Origin: Mycetohabitans rhizoxinica HKI 454
Lineage (GTDB): Bacteria; Pseudomonadota; Gammaproteobacteria; Burkholderiales; Burkholderiaceae
Assembly: GCF_000198775.1 (NCBI RefSeq)
Contig: NC_014722.1
Span: 1,805,386 to 1,869,385, forward strand
Reading direction: 5' to 3'
Length of the DNA: 64,000 nt
Shown here: positions 18,636 to 28,069 of the stretch, in pieces
Layout of the letters: each line of letters opens with the position of its first letter
Numbering within the stretch: position 1 is the first letter of the stretch
Translations under genes and position numbers: made by a program
The notes under the pieces: generated by a model
Told to the model about the DNA's origin: nothing
Seen by the model: only the letters and a program-made list of their open reading frames with translations
Database searches by the model: none

Positions 18636-19526
18636 CGGCAACGCGCCGAATTCGATGCATTCAAAAAACAGCTTCCCGATGACATTCCGGCCGACGCGCG
18701 AAAACACATTGATCAACATCGCGAAGGAATGAGAGGCTTGATAGATGAAATTAGTCACGCCTTTGCGGCAATAACGGCTGCCGATACGGCCCTTGACCCA
18801 CGCGATACGACCGACAAATACATTGCACAACTTCGCCTGGCCCAGCAGCAATGCACTGGCATGGCCACAGTGGCTCGCACACGCCGGCAGGACTTCGAGC
18901 AGAAAGAAGCCGAACTCGAATCGCTGGACCTGGACGACGCGTCCAAGCACATGTTGCGTCAACGGCTCAGTCATCTGCTGACGGTCACGGATACCGATAT
19001 TCAACATCTGGAGCGCATCAGCCACGAGATCGACTCACTGCTTAAGCAGGCGTACGCCATCGAATGCCTACGCGCCCCTTCGTTCAGTGCATTCAAGGCT
19101 CTTTGGGACGCAAGCGGGATAACGGTGACGGGCGGGCACAATTGGACAAAAGTCGCGAAGAACACCGCGCACGAAAACTATATGTTGGAATATGAGCTCA
19201 GCCTGTCGCCGGAGTTGGCCAACGAATTGAATCAACGGCTTAGCTCACTCACAAAGACGTCGAAATGGGTGCTTCATCTGCATTCACCGACGCCAGATAA
19301 GGCTGCGGTGCGCGTCGGTCATTTTAAGACCTGGCAAGAACGCACTGCCAGCAATCCCGAACACCGCGGCATTGTCCCGCCCGACATCCTGCACGCGCTC
19401 ATGGCCCAGTTGGACGCGGGCCGGAACGAACCCGGCCGGACCGCTCAACGCCATACCGCTGCGCAACCGTCCTCCGATCGTGCTCGACGGCGGCATCATC
19501 GTGCGGCGGTGAGCCGGCGCAGCTAG
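18636..19526 (+). pseudogene. Continuation of the candidate effector in the +1 frame (frameshifted 3' portion)
   Basis: This open frame of about 297 codons continues from the gene ending at 18634, one base out of phase. It begins AERQRAEFDAFKKQLPDD and has heptad-like helices (for example KEAELESLDLDDASKHML) and a C-terminal segment with KWVLHLHSPTPDKAAVRVGH. Removing one C from the CCCC run at about 18625-18628 would fuse both frames as ...DAHP-AERQ... into a protein of about 940 residues. No good start codon with an RBS is seen at the junction; the first internal ATG in frame is at about 18729. It could be a recent frameshift mutation, a sequencing error, +1 ribosomal slippage at CCC-G, or a separate gene starting at an internal ATG. 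Confidence 0.65.
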
Positions 19527-19908
19527 AAAATCACCACGCTATGCATCGCGTCGCCGGCGGCGAACGCAAGATGGCGTACCCATGTTTCCGACGGAATCTA
19601 TTCGCCTTATCCGTGGGAGCGACGCGATGCACAGTATGCGCGACCACGCGTATGCTACCTATTCAGTCTCGCCTCGTTCATGGCTACCGTCGGTATCACG
19701 ATCGAGAACGTGTCGATCCAAGGATTTCGGGCGGTCCCACCCGGCGCCCATTGCACTAACACGCGCCCGCTGCCCAAACGGATTAGGGCTTTGTCGTCAC
19801 TAACCAGCGGAATACACGTAAACTAGCGTCTTTAAGGTCGCGTCGACACGGCAGAGGAACCGCCGCACGGTCGATATTCTAAAATTTGACAGACTGCTTG
19901 CATGACTG
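19527..19908. other. Intergenic region with no supported gene
   Basis: About 380 bases between the candidate effector and mutS. Short overlapping open frames are present, but none has recognisable sequence, an RBS or neighbours' codon bias. It should contain the mutS promoter; I cannot assign -35 and -10 boxes with confidence. Confidence 0.5.
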
Positions 19909-22695
19909 ATGGAAAACGTGCCCGTTGGTGAACACACGCGGAACCACCCCGAATCGCCCGGGAGCCCATCCAACATGGGTTTGAGCAACGGCCAAGCGCC
20001 GAAACCGGCCGCCCCTGCGGAAATTGGCAACCACACGCCGATGATGCGCCAATACCTCAGTATCAAGGCTGACCACCCCGGCACGCTCGTGCTGTACCGA
20101 ATGGGCGACTTCTACGAGTTGTTCTATGAGGACGCGGAAAAAGCGGCACGACTGCTCGATTTAACGCTCACGCAGCGCGGCGCATCGGCAGGCAATCCGA
20201 TCAAGATGGCCGGGGTGCCGCACCACTCGCTCGAGCAGTACCTGGCCAAGCTCGTGAAGCTTGGCGAGTCCGTGGCCATCTGCGAGCAGATCGGCGACCC
20301 GGCCACCTCCAAGGGGCCGGTCGAGCGCAAGGTCGTACGCATTGTCACACCCGGCACGCTGACCGACGCGGCGCTGCTCGCCGATAAAAGCGACGCGTAC
20401 CTGCTCGCCCTCGCGCCCGTGCACAACCGCCGCGGCACGCTAACCGGGGTCGGGCTCGCGTGGTTGAATTTGGCAAGTGGCGCACTGCGGCTGACCGAGG
20501 TCGGCGCAGACCAGGTGGCGGCCGCGATCGAGCGCATCCGGCCGGCCGAGACGCTGGTGAGCGACAGCGCCGCGCAAGCGCTCGCGCTGCCCGCAAGCGT
20601 CGGCACGTTGACACGGGTTCCTGGATGGCACTTCGATCCCAGCTCCGGCGCGCAACGTCTGTGTGAACAATTGGCGGTCGCCAGTCTCGACGGCTTCGGC
20701 GCGCAAACATTGAGCGCCGCATGCGGCGCGGCCGGCGCGTTGCTGCTGTACGCGGCACAGACACAGGGACAGCAGTTGCGGCACATCCGCTCGCTGAAGG
20801 TCGAGCACGAATCCGAGTACATCGGGCTCGATCCGGCAACGCGGCGTAACCTCGAGTTGACCGAAACGCTGCGCGGCACGGATTCCCCGACGCTGTTCTC
20901 GCTGCTTGACGCATGCTGCACGTCGATGGGCAGCCGCCTGCTGCGCCATTGGTTGCATCATGCGCCGCGCAATCCGGCTGTCGCGCGCGCCCGCCAACAG
21001 GCGATTGGCGCGTTGCTCGACGGCCCGCCAGGCAACACGCTCGACGCGCTTCGCCACGCGTTGCGGCAGATCGCCGACGTCGAGCGCATCACGGGCCGAC
21101 TTGCCTTGCTCAGTGCACGGCCTCGCGATCTCGCCAGCCTGCGCGACACATTCGGCAAGCTGCCTGAATTGCGCGAGCAGATCGCGCCGCTCATCGCGCA
21201 CTCGGCATCGTTGCAGCAGCTCAATGCATCGCTGCACGCACCGCCTGAATGCACCGACCTGTTGCAGCGGGCGATTGCGGCCGAGCCTGCCGCGATGGTG
21301 CGCGACGGCGGCGTCATTGCCCGCGGCTACGATGCGGAATTAGACGAGTTGCGTGACATCTCGGAGAACTGCGGACAGTTCCTCGTCGATCTAGAAAGCC
21401 GTGAACGCACCCGCACCGGCATCGCGAATCTACGTGTCGAATACAACAAGGTCCATGGCTTCTATATCGAGGTCACGCGCGGGCAGACCGACAAGGTGCC
21501 GGACGACTACCGACGGCGCCAGACCTTGAAGAACGCGGAGCGCTATATCACGCCAGAGCTCAAGGCGTTCGAGGACAAGGCACTGTCGGCGCAAGAGCGC
21601 GCGCTCGCGCGCGAACGCGCGTTGTACGACGCATTGTTGCAGGCGTTGTTACCCCACATCGGCGATTGCCAGCGCGTGGCGGGCGCGCTGGCCGAGCTTG
21701 ACGTGTTTGCCTCGCTCGCCGACCGGGCACGTGCGCTGGAATGGATCGCGCCATCGTTTGACGAACAGGCCGGTATCGAGATTGAGCAAGGACGGCATCC
21801 GGTCGTTCAGGCCCAGGTCGAGCAGTTCATCGCGAACGATTGCCGGCTCGGCGCGGAACGCAAGCTGCTATTGATCACCGGGCCGAATATGGGCGGCAAG
21901 TCGACGTTCATGCGGCAAACGGCGCTGATCACGCTGATGGCGTACGTTGGCAGCTATGTGCCGGCAAAGCGGGCCTGTTTCGGCCCCGTGGACCGGATCT
22001 TCACGCGAATCGGCGCCGCCGATGACCTTGCGGGCGGCCGTTCGACGTTCATGGTCGAGATGACCGAAGCCGCCGCAATTCTGAACGATGCGACGCCACA
22101 CAGCCTTGTGTTGATGGACGAAATCGGTCGCGGTACATCGACCTTCGATGGGCTCGCGCTCGCGTGGGCCATCGCGCGCCACTTAATCTCGCACAATCAA
22201 AGCTATACGCTTTTCGCCACGCACTACTTTGAGCTCACACAGTTGCCGGCGCAATGCCCGACGGCGGCAAACGTGCATCTGTCCGCGGTCGAGCATGACC
22301 ATGGAATCGTGTTCCTGCACGCGGTCAACGAAGGTCCGGCGAACCAAAGTTACGGATTACAGGTCGCGCAACTGGCCGGCGTCCCGCAACCGGTGATTCG
22401 CGCAGCCCGCCGTCACCTGGCGTTACTCGAACAGCAAACGGCCGGCCAGCCGGCGCCGCAGCTCGATTTGTTTACCTCAGCGTCGCTCGCGGTCGATGGA
22501 GCGACCGAGCCGTACTGCGAGCAACCGGCAGGCGAGGCAGACCTCAGCACGCCGCAGGCGCGACCCACCGCGCCCCACGCTGCAGTCGAGCGATTGCGCA
22601 GCATCGACCCCGATGCGCTGCGCCCGCGTGATGCACTTGAATTGCTGTATGAGTTGTACGAGCTTGTCGAGCGCGCGGATCGTGAGTCCCGCTGA
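19909..22695 (+). CDS. mutS: DNA mismatch repair protein MutS
   Basis: Mismatch-recognition ATPase of methyl-directed repair. The N-terminal mismatch-binding domain has the Phe-x-Glu motif in [12 protein letters not shown] (near residue 66). The ABC-type ATPase domain has Walker [14 protein letters not shown] (near 660) and Walker [17 protein letters not shown] (near 735). At 928 residues it is longer than E. coli MutS (853), partly from about 40 extra N-terminal residues before [17 protein letters not shown]. The start could therefore be the ATG at 19909 or a later one such as 19975. The gene is intact, so this strain is not expected to be a mutS mutator despite its many pseudogenes. Confidence 0.97.
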   Translation: MENVPVGEHTRNHPESPGSPSNMGLSNGQAPKPAAPAEIGNHTPMMRQYLSIKADHPGTLVLYRMGDFYELFYEDAEKAARLLDLTLTQRGASAGNPIKMAGVPHHSLEQYLAKLVKLGESVAICEQIGDPATSKGPVERKVVRIVTPGTLTDAALLADKSDAYLLALAPVHNRRGTLTGVGLAWLNLASGALRLTEVGADQVAAAIERIRPAETLVSDSAAQALALPASVGTLTRVPGWHFDPSSGAQRLCEQLAVASLDGFGAQTLSAACGAAGALLLYAAQTQGQQLRHIRSLKVEHESEYIGLDPATRRNLELTETLRGTDSPTLFSLLDACCTSMGSRLLRHWLHHAPRNPAVARARQQAIGALLDGPPGNTLDALRHALRQIADVERITGRLALLSARPRDLASLRDTFGKLPELREQIAPLIAHSASLQQLNASLHAPPECTDLLQRAIAAEPAAMVRDGGVIARGYDAELDELRDISENCGQFLVDLESRERTRTGIANLRVEYNKVHGFYIEVTRGQTDKVPDDYRRRQTLKNAERYITPELKAFEDKALSAQERALARERALYDALLQALLPHIGDCQRVAGALAELDVFASLADRARALEWIAPSFDEQAGIEIEQGRHPVVQAQVEQFIANDCRLGAERKLLLITGPNMGGKSTFMRQTALITLMAYVGSYVPAKRACFGPVDRIFTRIGAADDLAGGRSTFMVEMTEAAAILNDATPHSLVLMDEIGRGTSTFDGLALAWAIARHLISHNQSYTLFATHYFELTQLPAQCPTAANVHLSAVEHDHGIVFLHAVNEGPANQSYGLQVAQLAGVPQPVIRAARRHLALLEQQTAGQPAPQLDLFTSASLAVDGATEPYCEQPAGEADLSTPQARPTAPHAAVERLRSIDPDALRPRDALELLYELYELVERADRESR

Positions 22696-22708
22696 GCGGT
22701 CACCGCGC

Positions 22709-24175
22709 ATGCCACCCCATCACGCGCAAAAGCGCTGCACGGCGGTGACGAGGCGCACGCTTGCATTCGCGCTAGTCGTGCTGCTTGCTGGGCGTGGGCC
22801 GGGCGCCCAGGCAGCGCCGGGTACGCCTGTGATCGACAGCGTGCGCTTCGCCGTCATCGTGGGTTTGCCACCATCGCTGTCGAGCGATACGGCCACACGG
22901 GCACTACTCGACAGGCTGCGGCGCACCCCGAAGCTGCAATTCGCGGTATGGGACGGCGCGCTGCGCCGGCCGGGCGAGCCGTGCGTCGACGCGCTGTTCG
23001 CCGCGCGTCGCACGTTGCTCGACACGTCCGCGGTGCCCCTCGTCGTTATACCGGGCCGCCACGACTGGGAGGACTGCGACAGCAAGCTTGCCGGGGGCTT
23101 TGATCCGGTTGAGCGACTCGACTTCGTGCGTCAAACGTTCTTCGACCAGCCGTACTCGCTCGGCAGCAAGGCGATGCACGTGGTACGGCAAAGCGACCTG
23201 CCGCGCTTCCGACAGTATCGCGAGAACCTGCGCTGGGAAACCGGTGGTATCGCCTTCGTGACACTGAACGTGCCGGACGGCAACAATCATTATTCGAGTG
23301 CCGGCGGACGCAACGGCGAATTCGAGGATCGGGCGGTCGCCAATGCGTTCTGGCTGCGGCACGCTGGGGAATATGCCAAGCGCCGCAAGCTCAAGGCGAT
23401 CAGCGTATTAATCGACGCCGATCCCGACTTTGAGCGCTATGAGCAACGCGGGCGCTTGACTTGGCTGAGATGGGGTCGCGGCCTGCCGCGCGATGGGTAC
23501 GTTGAGTTCAAACGGACGCTGGTCGAGCTGTCGCGCAGCTTCAGCGGCACGGTCGTACTGATTCACGGCGCAAGCCATCACACATTGCCGCGCGTGCGAA
23601 TTGACCAGCCATTACACGATGACCGCGGCGAGCGTATCCAGAACTTCACCCGAGTCGCGATCGCGCGAGCGGGCCGTGATCCACAGTGGCTCGATATCCG
23701 CGCCGAACCGACACATTGGCCGGTGTTCCACGTCAGCGAACGTGCATGGCCCGATGCAGCTCGGTTCGCGACAATACCACCCGTGTCCGGCCCGCCGGGC
23801 ACGGCATCATCACCCGGCGACGTTGGCGCCACCGCGGCGGCGCAGCCGCCGGGCGCTGCGACCGCCGCACCCGAGCGAGGACCGGACGCGACGCCGGTCA
23901 ACGGACTGTGGCTGCCGGGCGGAACCACAACACCGGCTAACGGGCTATGGATGCCGGGCGCAGCCGCGACACCGCCCACCGGGCTCTGGCCGCCCCCTGC
24001 GCAGCGCGCACCGGCTCCGCGTGATCCGGCCGTGCCAACCTCCGGTGCGGCGCCAGCCGGCCCATCGAATGACGACATGCCGAACGAGACGCCCGCTGCC
24101 CGGCTCCACACCGACCCGTCAAGACACGCGTCAGCCGGCGCGCCGCGATTCGACCGCGACCCCCTCCGCCCTTAG
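22709..24175 (+). CDS. Secreted metallophosphoesterase-like protein with GLW repeats
   Basis: A 488-residue exported protein. The N-terminal segment (about residues 1-33) has a basic start, a hydrophobic core and a probable signal-peptidase site at AQA-APG. The body (about 40-350) looks like a degenerate calcineurin-like phosphoesterase: IPGRHDWEDC, FVTLNVPDGNNHY, and VVLIHGASHHTLPRVRID resemble the metal-binding Asn/His-Asp and Gly-His elements. Several canonical residues are not evident, so activity is uncertain. The C-terminal 140 residues are Pro/Ala-rich with three imperfect repeats (VNGLWLPGG, ANGLWMPGA, PTGLWPPPA). It starts 13 bases after the mutS stop, so it is probably read on the same transcript. 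Function unknown. Confidence 0.75.
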   Translation: MPPHHAQKRCTAVTRRTLAFALVVLLAGRGPGAQAAPGTPVIDSVRFAVIVGLPPSLSSDTATRALLDRLRRTPKLQFAVWDGALRRPGEPCVDALFAARRTLLDTSAVPLVVIPGRHDWEDCDSKLAGGFDPVERLDFVRQTFFDQPYSLGSKAMHVVRQSDLPRFRQYRENLRWETGGIAFVTLNVPDGNNHYSSAGGRNGEFEDRAVANAFWLRHAGEYAKRRKLKAISVLIDADPDFERYEQRGRLTWLRWGRGLPRDGYVEFKRTLVELSRSFSGTVVLIHGASHHTLPRVRIDQPLHDDRGERIQNFTRVAIARAGRDPQWLDIRAEPTHWPVFHVSERAWPDAARFATIPPVSGPPGTASSPGDVGATAAAQPPGAATAAPERGPDATPVNGLWLPGGTTTPANGLWMPGAAATPPTGLWPPPAQRAPAPRDPAVPTSGAAPAGPSNDDMPNETPAARLHTDPSRHASAGAPRFDRDPLRP

Positions 24176-24230
24176 GCGTGTCAGGACGCTGGCTGACGAC
24201 CCGCCTTGCACCGGGGCAAACGCTCGACGG

Positions 24231-24794
24231 TCAATGCAGCGTTGGCGACTTGCCGGCCGCCGGAGACGAGCCGTCATCGTCCTGGCCGTCATCCTCGTCC
24301 AGGTCGATGACTTCAAGTCCATCGGCGCCATGCGCGTGCTCGTGCTCGACTTCATCGGCAGTGGCCTCGCGCACGTCCCTGACCGTCAGCAAAAAGCGCA
24401 AAGCCATGCCGGCCAACGGATGATTGCCATCGAGCACCACCTTGTCCTCGGCGAGATCCGTCACCGTGTAGATCAGTGTATCGACCTCGTCGTCCCCGCC
24501 TTCGGGCGTCCCCTCGAACTGCATGCCGACTTCGAGCGGCTCAGGAAAGCGGTCTCGAGGCTCGATCTTGACCAGTTCAGGATCGTAGTCGCCAAATGCA
24601 TCAACGGGCTCGAGCTGGATCTGCGTCGAAAATCCCGCTTCTTGGCCTTCTAGCACTTCCTCGATCTTCGGGAACGTGCCATCATAGCCGCCGTGCAGAT
24701 AAACCATCGGCTCGTCGCTTTCCTCGATCAGGTTGCCCTGTGCATCCGACAACTTGTAGGCGACAGAAACGACGGTGTTCTTCGCGATTTTCAT
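24231..24794 (-). CDS. slyD: FKBP-type peptidyl-prolyl cis-trans isomerase, SlyD-like
   Basis: Cytoplasmic prolyl isomerase and chaperone of 187 residues. The FKBP core is split by an insert-in-flap domain: VAYKLSDAQGNLIEESDEP and the YLHGGYDGTFPKIEEVLEG loop, then the insert, then LDGNHPLAGMALRF, which is highly characteristic of SlyD. The C-terminus (EHEHAHGADGLEVIDLDEDD) is rich in His and acidic residues, consistent with metal binding, although it lacks the Cys/His density of E. coli SlyD. The start is ATG 24794 with GAGAG upstream. It is divergent from the JmjC gene 32 bases away, so their promoters must overlap the neighbouring coding starts. Confidence 0.95.
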   Translation of the reverse strand: MKIAKNTVVSVAYKLSDAQGNLIEESDEPMVYLHGGYDGTFPKIEEVLEGQEAGFSTQIQLEPVDAFGDYDPELVKIEPRDRFPEPLEVGMQFEGTPEGGDDEVDTLIYTVTDLAEDKVVLDGNHPLAGMALRFLLTVRDVREATADEVEHEHAHGADGLEVIDLDEDDGQDDDGSSPAAGKSPTLH

Positions 24795-24826
24795 TCGACT
24801 CTCCAGAATACAAGCTCCATTATACG

Positions 24827-26089
24827 ATGCCTGTGCGGCCTTCCCCACCGGCGCCGCGGATGTTGTCGCGCGCCGTTTCGACGCGTCTGCCGGCCACCCC
24901 GCCCGCGTTTGTCACCCCACCCCGCCCCGACGTGCCGACTCCACTGCTGGGTGGCCTGACGCCGGCGCAGTTCATGCGCCGCTACTGGCAAAAAAAGCCA
25001 TTGCTGGTTCGACAGGCGCTGCTCGACTTCCATTCCCCGGTCACCCGGCAATGCCTATTTGACCTCGCGCAACGTGACGATGTCGAGTCGCGCGTGATCC
25101 GGCAACGTGCAGTGCGCGGCGAGGTGCGCTGGCAACTCGAGCACGGGCCATTCGAACGCTTGCCGGCCACGCGTCAGCGTCAATGGACGCTGCTCGTGCA
25201 GGGCGTGAACCTGCACGTGCCAGCCGCGCACGCGCTGATGAACCGGTTCCGCTTCCTGCCGGATGCACGGCTGGACGATGTAATGATTTCGTATGCGACC
25301 GATGGCGGCGGCGTAGGACCGCATTTCGACTCGTACGACGTGTTCCTGCTTCAGTTGCATGGCCGGCGCCGCTGGCGTGTCGGCGCGCAGCGGGACCTTT
25401 CGCTGCGTCCGGGTTTGCCGCTGAAAGTGCTGCAGCATTTTGAGCCAAGCGAGGACTGGATCCTTGAGCCGGGTGACATGCTTTACCTGCCGCCGCACAT
25501 CGCACATGATGGCATCGCGCTGGGCGAGTGCATGACCGGCTCAATCGGCTTTCGCGCGCCACTTGACGGCGAGCTGTCCGAGCAATTCCTGTATCATGCT
25601 GCTGAGCGCGCGGCGCAGGCCCGTGGCGCGTCGCGCCGCTACGCGGACCCGGATCAGCCGCCCGTAAGCGACCATCCGGCCGCACTGCCCCCGACGCTGG
25701 TCGACCACGTCGTGGAATTGGTCGAGCGGATGCGTTGGTCACGTGCGGACATCGCGGAATTTGTCGGCAGCTACTTAAGCGAACCGAAGACGAGTGTTTT
25801 TTTTGACCCACCTGCGCGCGCACTGTCGCGTCATGCGTTTGTTTCGCGCATCGTCGAAAACGGCGTCGAACTCGATCCGAAAACGATTTTGCTGTACGAC
25901 GACACGCGCTATTACTTGAACGGGGAATCAGCGAAGTTGGTACGCAGCTTGCGTAAAGCCATCACCACGTTAGCCGATCAGCGGATGCTTCCAGGGAAAA
26001 AATTTGTAACACTCTCTCACCATTCGTCCATGACACAGCTGTTGTACGAATGGTATCGTGCGGGCTGGATACGGATTGGCGAGCCATAA
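24827..26089 (+). CDS. JmjC/cupin ribosomal protein hydroxylase (RoxA/YcfD-like)
   Basis: Fe(II)- and 2-oxoglutarate-dependent oxygenase of 420 residues. The E. coli relative hydroxylates an arginine of ribosomal protein L16. The double-stranded beta-helix motifs are GGGVGPHFDSYDVFLLQLHGRR split as HxD metal ligands (His-Phe-Asp near residue 167) and the distal histidine in YLPPHIAHDGIAL (near 225). The N-terminal LTPAQFMRRYWQKKPLLVRQA is typical. The C-terminal winged-helix dimerisation region follows. The start at 24827 is the first ATG after slyD; M12 (24860) is an alternative. The first 40 residues are Pro-rich and not conserved in the family I know. Confidence 0.93.
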   Translation: MPVRPSPPAPRMLSRAVSTRLPATPPAFVTPPRPDVPTPLLGGLTPAQFMRRYWQKKPLLVRQALLDFHSPVTRQCLFDLAQRDDVESRVIRQRAVRGEVRWQLEHGPFERLPATRQRQWTLLVQGVNLHVPAAHALMNRFRFLPDARLDDVMISYATDGGGVGPHFDSYDVFLLQLHGRRRWRVGAQRDLSLRPGLPLKVLQHFEPSEDWILEPGDMLYLPPHIAHDGIALGECMTGSIGFRAPLDGELSEQFLYHAAERAAQARGASRRYADPDQPPVSDHPAALPPTLVDHVVELVERMRWSRADIAEFVGSYLSEPKTSVFFDPPARALSRHAFVSRIVENGVELDPKTILLYDDTRYYLNGESAKLVRSLRKAITTLADQRMLPGKKFVTLSHHSSMTQLLYEWYRAGWIRIGEP

Positions 26090-26182
26090 GCGGCTGGCGT
26101 TCGGTATCCCGTGATATGAAATTTTGTCTGGAAAAGACAACGAACCGGCCCCAGATTTATCGACGGTCGGTAGGAAAGTGCC

Positions 26183-26188
26183 TATAAT
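26183..26188 (+). promoter_or_regulatory. Possible -10 box (TATAAT) upstream of the lipoprotein gene
   Basis: A perfect TATAAT lies in the 231-bp gap between the JmjC gene and the lipoprotein gene, leaving a leader of about 130 bases. No good -35 hexamer is visible at the right spacing, so this is a weak call. Confidence 0.4.
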
Positions 26189-26320
26189 TCCTGCCCAAGC
26201 CGTAGGTGAGAGGAATGCGACGAGCATGCGACCCACCAGCGGCCATAGGTGAGTGTTGAAGCACACAATACCGGTATTATTCGCGCTGTTGCTTACCTGT
26301 AACCATAAAAGGACGTGATC

Positions 26321-26581
26321 ATGAAGAAATCCCTCCTCGTAGCATCTCTGTTGGCAGTGATGGCTCTGGCGGCTTGCGGCAAGAAGGACGAAAGCACAGC
26401 TCCGACTGCTGCGAGCGACGCGGCTGCCGCATCGGCTCCGGCTGCTGCTTCGGCTGCTTTGGACGCGGCCATTGCCGCTTCGGGCGCCGCAGCTGCAGCT
26501 AGCGACGCGGCTTCGAGCGCTGCCGCTGCTGCGAGCGATGCGGCTTCGGCTGCCGCCACGGCTTCGGGCGTAAGCCAGTAA
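26321..26581 (+). CDS. Small alanine-rich lipoprotein
   Basis: An 86-residue predicted lipoprotein. The signal sequence MKKSLLVASLLAVMALAAC ends in the lipobox LAAC, so Cys19 should be lipidated; Gly-Lys-Lys follows. The mature part is more than half alanine, with repeated SDAAxAAA-like blocks. Such low-complexity Ala/Ser lipoproteins are abundant in Burkholderia, and their function is unclear. AAAGGACGTG precedes the ATG. A strong terminator follows, so the gene is monocistronic. A GTG at 26315 is a possible alternative start. Confidence 0.85.
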   Translation: MKKSLLVASLLAVMALAACGKKDESTAPTAASDAAAASAPAAASAALDAAIAASGAAAAASDAASSAAAAASDAASAAATASGVSQ

Positions 26582-26627
26582 TCGCTGTCGGCGAAAAAAA
26601 TCCGCAATTACGCGGGCTCAAACTGCT

Positions 26628-26659
26628 GACAAACCCCTGGTTTTGACCGGGGGTTTGTC
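26628..26659 (+). terminator. Terminator after the alanine-rich lipoprotein gene
   Basis: The 10-bp perfect stem GACAAACCCC/GGGGTTTGTC (26628-26637 with 26650-26659) extends inward with a further G-C pairing around a TTTTGA loop and is followed by GTTTAAT. It sits 46 bases after the lipoprotein stop. Confidence 0.8.
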
Positions 26660-26706
26660 GTTTAATATGTGCGATTCACGGACATCGTTTTAATTAAGAT
26701 GAGGCG

Positions 26707-27198
26707 ATGGACCGAGAGATCGCCACGCGATTACGTTGGTTGCGCATGCGAGGCCGACAATGGCGGCCTCGCATGCGCGCGCTGTGGCATCTGCCGACCG
26801 ACACTTCGCGATGGCTACGTCGCTATCAAGAAGCCAGCGAAGCAGGTCTCCAATCCCAAAGCCGCCGTCCACACCGAAGTCCAAGCCAGAAGGTTTCTGA
26901 GGTCGATCGAGCAACGCTTCTCCGACTGCGTGCCAAGCACAAAGGCGCGCGGCGGAACCAGCGCAGCCAAAACATTATCGCCGTCGCCCGCACAGATCAC
27001 TCGGTGGCAAGACGCCCGTCGATCGCATCGCAGAACTAGGCGAATTGACACCGCTGGCACAAGAGGTAGCCGGCGCCTACGACGAACTGAAAGAGCGTGT
27101 CCAACACCGCGAATGGCGACTCGACAAGACCCTCGCCGAACATCACCGGCGCGTGTTGGAACTTGCGTCTTCTATCGGAACCCCGAGCTCCAACGCGC
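26707..27198 (+). pseudogene. IS481-family transposase remnant
   Basis: The N-terminal helix-turn-helix part is recognisable but spread over two frames: DREIATRLRWLR, then GGLACARCGICRPTLR, then WLRRYQEASEAGLQSQSRRP. From 26997, in a third frame, comes the C-terminal part SLGGKTPVDRIAELGELTPL followed by AYDELKERVQHREWRLDKTL. The central DDE catalytic region is missing. It is cut at its 3' end by the IS66 insertion. Not functional. Confidence 0.72.
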
Positions 27199-27286
27199 GT
27201 AAGCCCCCGGCAATGTCACCTTGAACCAGCCGTGTCATGAAGCGAGGATCGTGTCTACCTATTTTTCTAATGGACACGTGTACGCT

Positions 27287-27673
27287 ATGAACGAGAGTGA
27301 AGCGGGTTTGGAAGCAGTGCAGCCGACACGGCGACGCCGCCACAGCAAGCAGTTCAAGGAGACGGTGATCCGTGCGGCGATGCAGCCAAACGTGTCGATC
27401 GCTGCGGTGGCGCTGCATTACCAGTTGAATGCGAACCTGTTGCGTCGGTGGGTGGCCGCGCAGCAGGAGCAGGACGTGGCGCGCGAAGCGCGCCAGTCGA
27501 TGAGCGTGCCCGCGGCGAAGTTTGTGCCGCTGCAATGGGAGACGCCGGACGTGTCGCCTGCCTCGACGGTGATTCAGATCGAAGTGCGCCGAGGGGCGGC
27601 GAGCGTGACGGTACGCTGGCCGCTTTGTGCTGCAGCCGATTGCGCGGCGTGGTTGCAAGGGTGGCTACGATGA
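27287..27673 (+). CDS. tnpA: IS66 accessory protein TnpA (OrfA)
   Basis: A 128-residue protein with a helix-turn-helix segment, RRRRHSKQFKETVIRAAMQP followed by SIAAVALHYQLNANLLRRW. This is the standard IS66 OrfA, a probable DNA-binding subunit. It is the only intact gene of the element. It overlaps the start of tnpB by a few bases. Confidence 0.88.
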   Translation: MNESEAGLEAVQPTRRRRHSKQFKETVIRAAMQPNVSIAAVALHYQLNANLLRRWVAAQQEQDVAREARQSMSVPAAKFVPLQWETPDVSPASTVIQIEVRRGAASVTVRWPLCAAADCAAWLQGWLR

Positions 27674-28006
27674 TGCGCATCGACGAGATCTGGCTAGCGA
27701 CCGAGCCGATCGATATGCGCGCGGGCATCGATACGATCCTAGCGCACGTGGTGAGGGTGTTTGGCGCGGCGCGGCCGCACCACGCCTATCTGTTTGCTAA
27801 CCGTGACTCGACGCGCATGAAGGTGCTCGTCGTATGATGGGCTCGGTATCTGGCTGGCGGCACGGCGCCTGAACAAGGGGCGGTTCATCTGGACGAATGG
27901 CAACCAGGCGATTGCCGCCGCGCTGAACCTCGCCCAGTTGCGAGCGCTGATAACCGGGCTGCCCTGGCACACACTCGCACACGATCACGCGATCACCGTC
28001 GTGTAA
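27670..28006 (+). pseudogene. tnpB: IS66 TnpB (OrfB), frameshifted
   Basis: The first part reads MMRIDEIWLATEPIDMRAG and ends prematurely at 27837 after MKVLVV. The next frame continues YDGLGIWLAARRLNKGRF to a stop at 28006, which completes the usual about 110-residue IS66 Orf2 (PF05717-type). One extra base near 27831-27834 explains the break. Confidence 0.85.
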
Positions 28007-28069
28007 TATCCCCAAAGCCGTAAACTGGCTTGCTTGCCGCAGCGCGGTGGATTCTGGCAGACTGGCCGC

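Noticed and set aside
19541..19803. Two short plus-strand open frames before mutS
   Set aside because: No ribosome binding site, and the sequence shows no conserved or structured features.
26740..26790. Palindromic GCATGCGAGGC...GCCTCGCATGC hairpin as a terminator or attachment site
   Set aside because: It lies inside the decayed IS481 transposase and has no T-tract; it looks like decay or a local inverted duplication.
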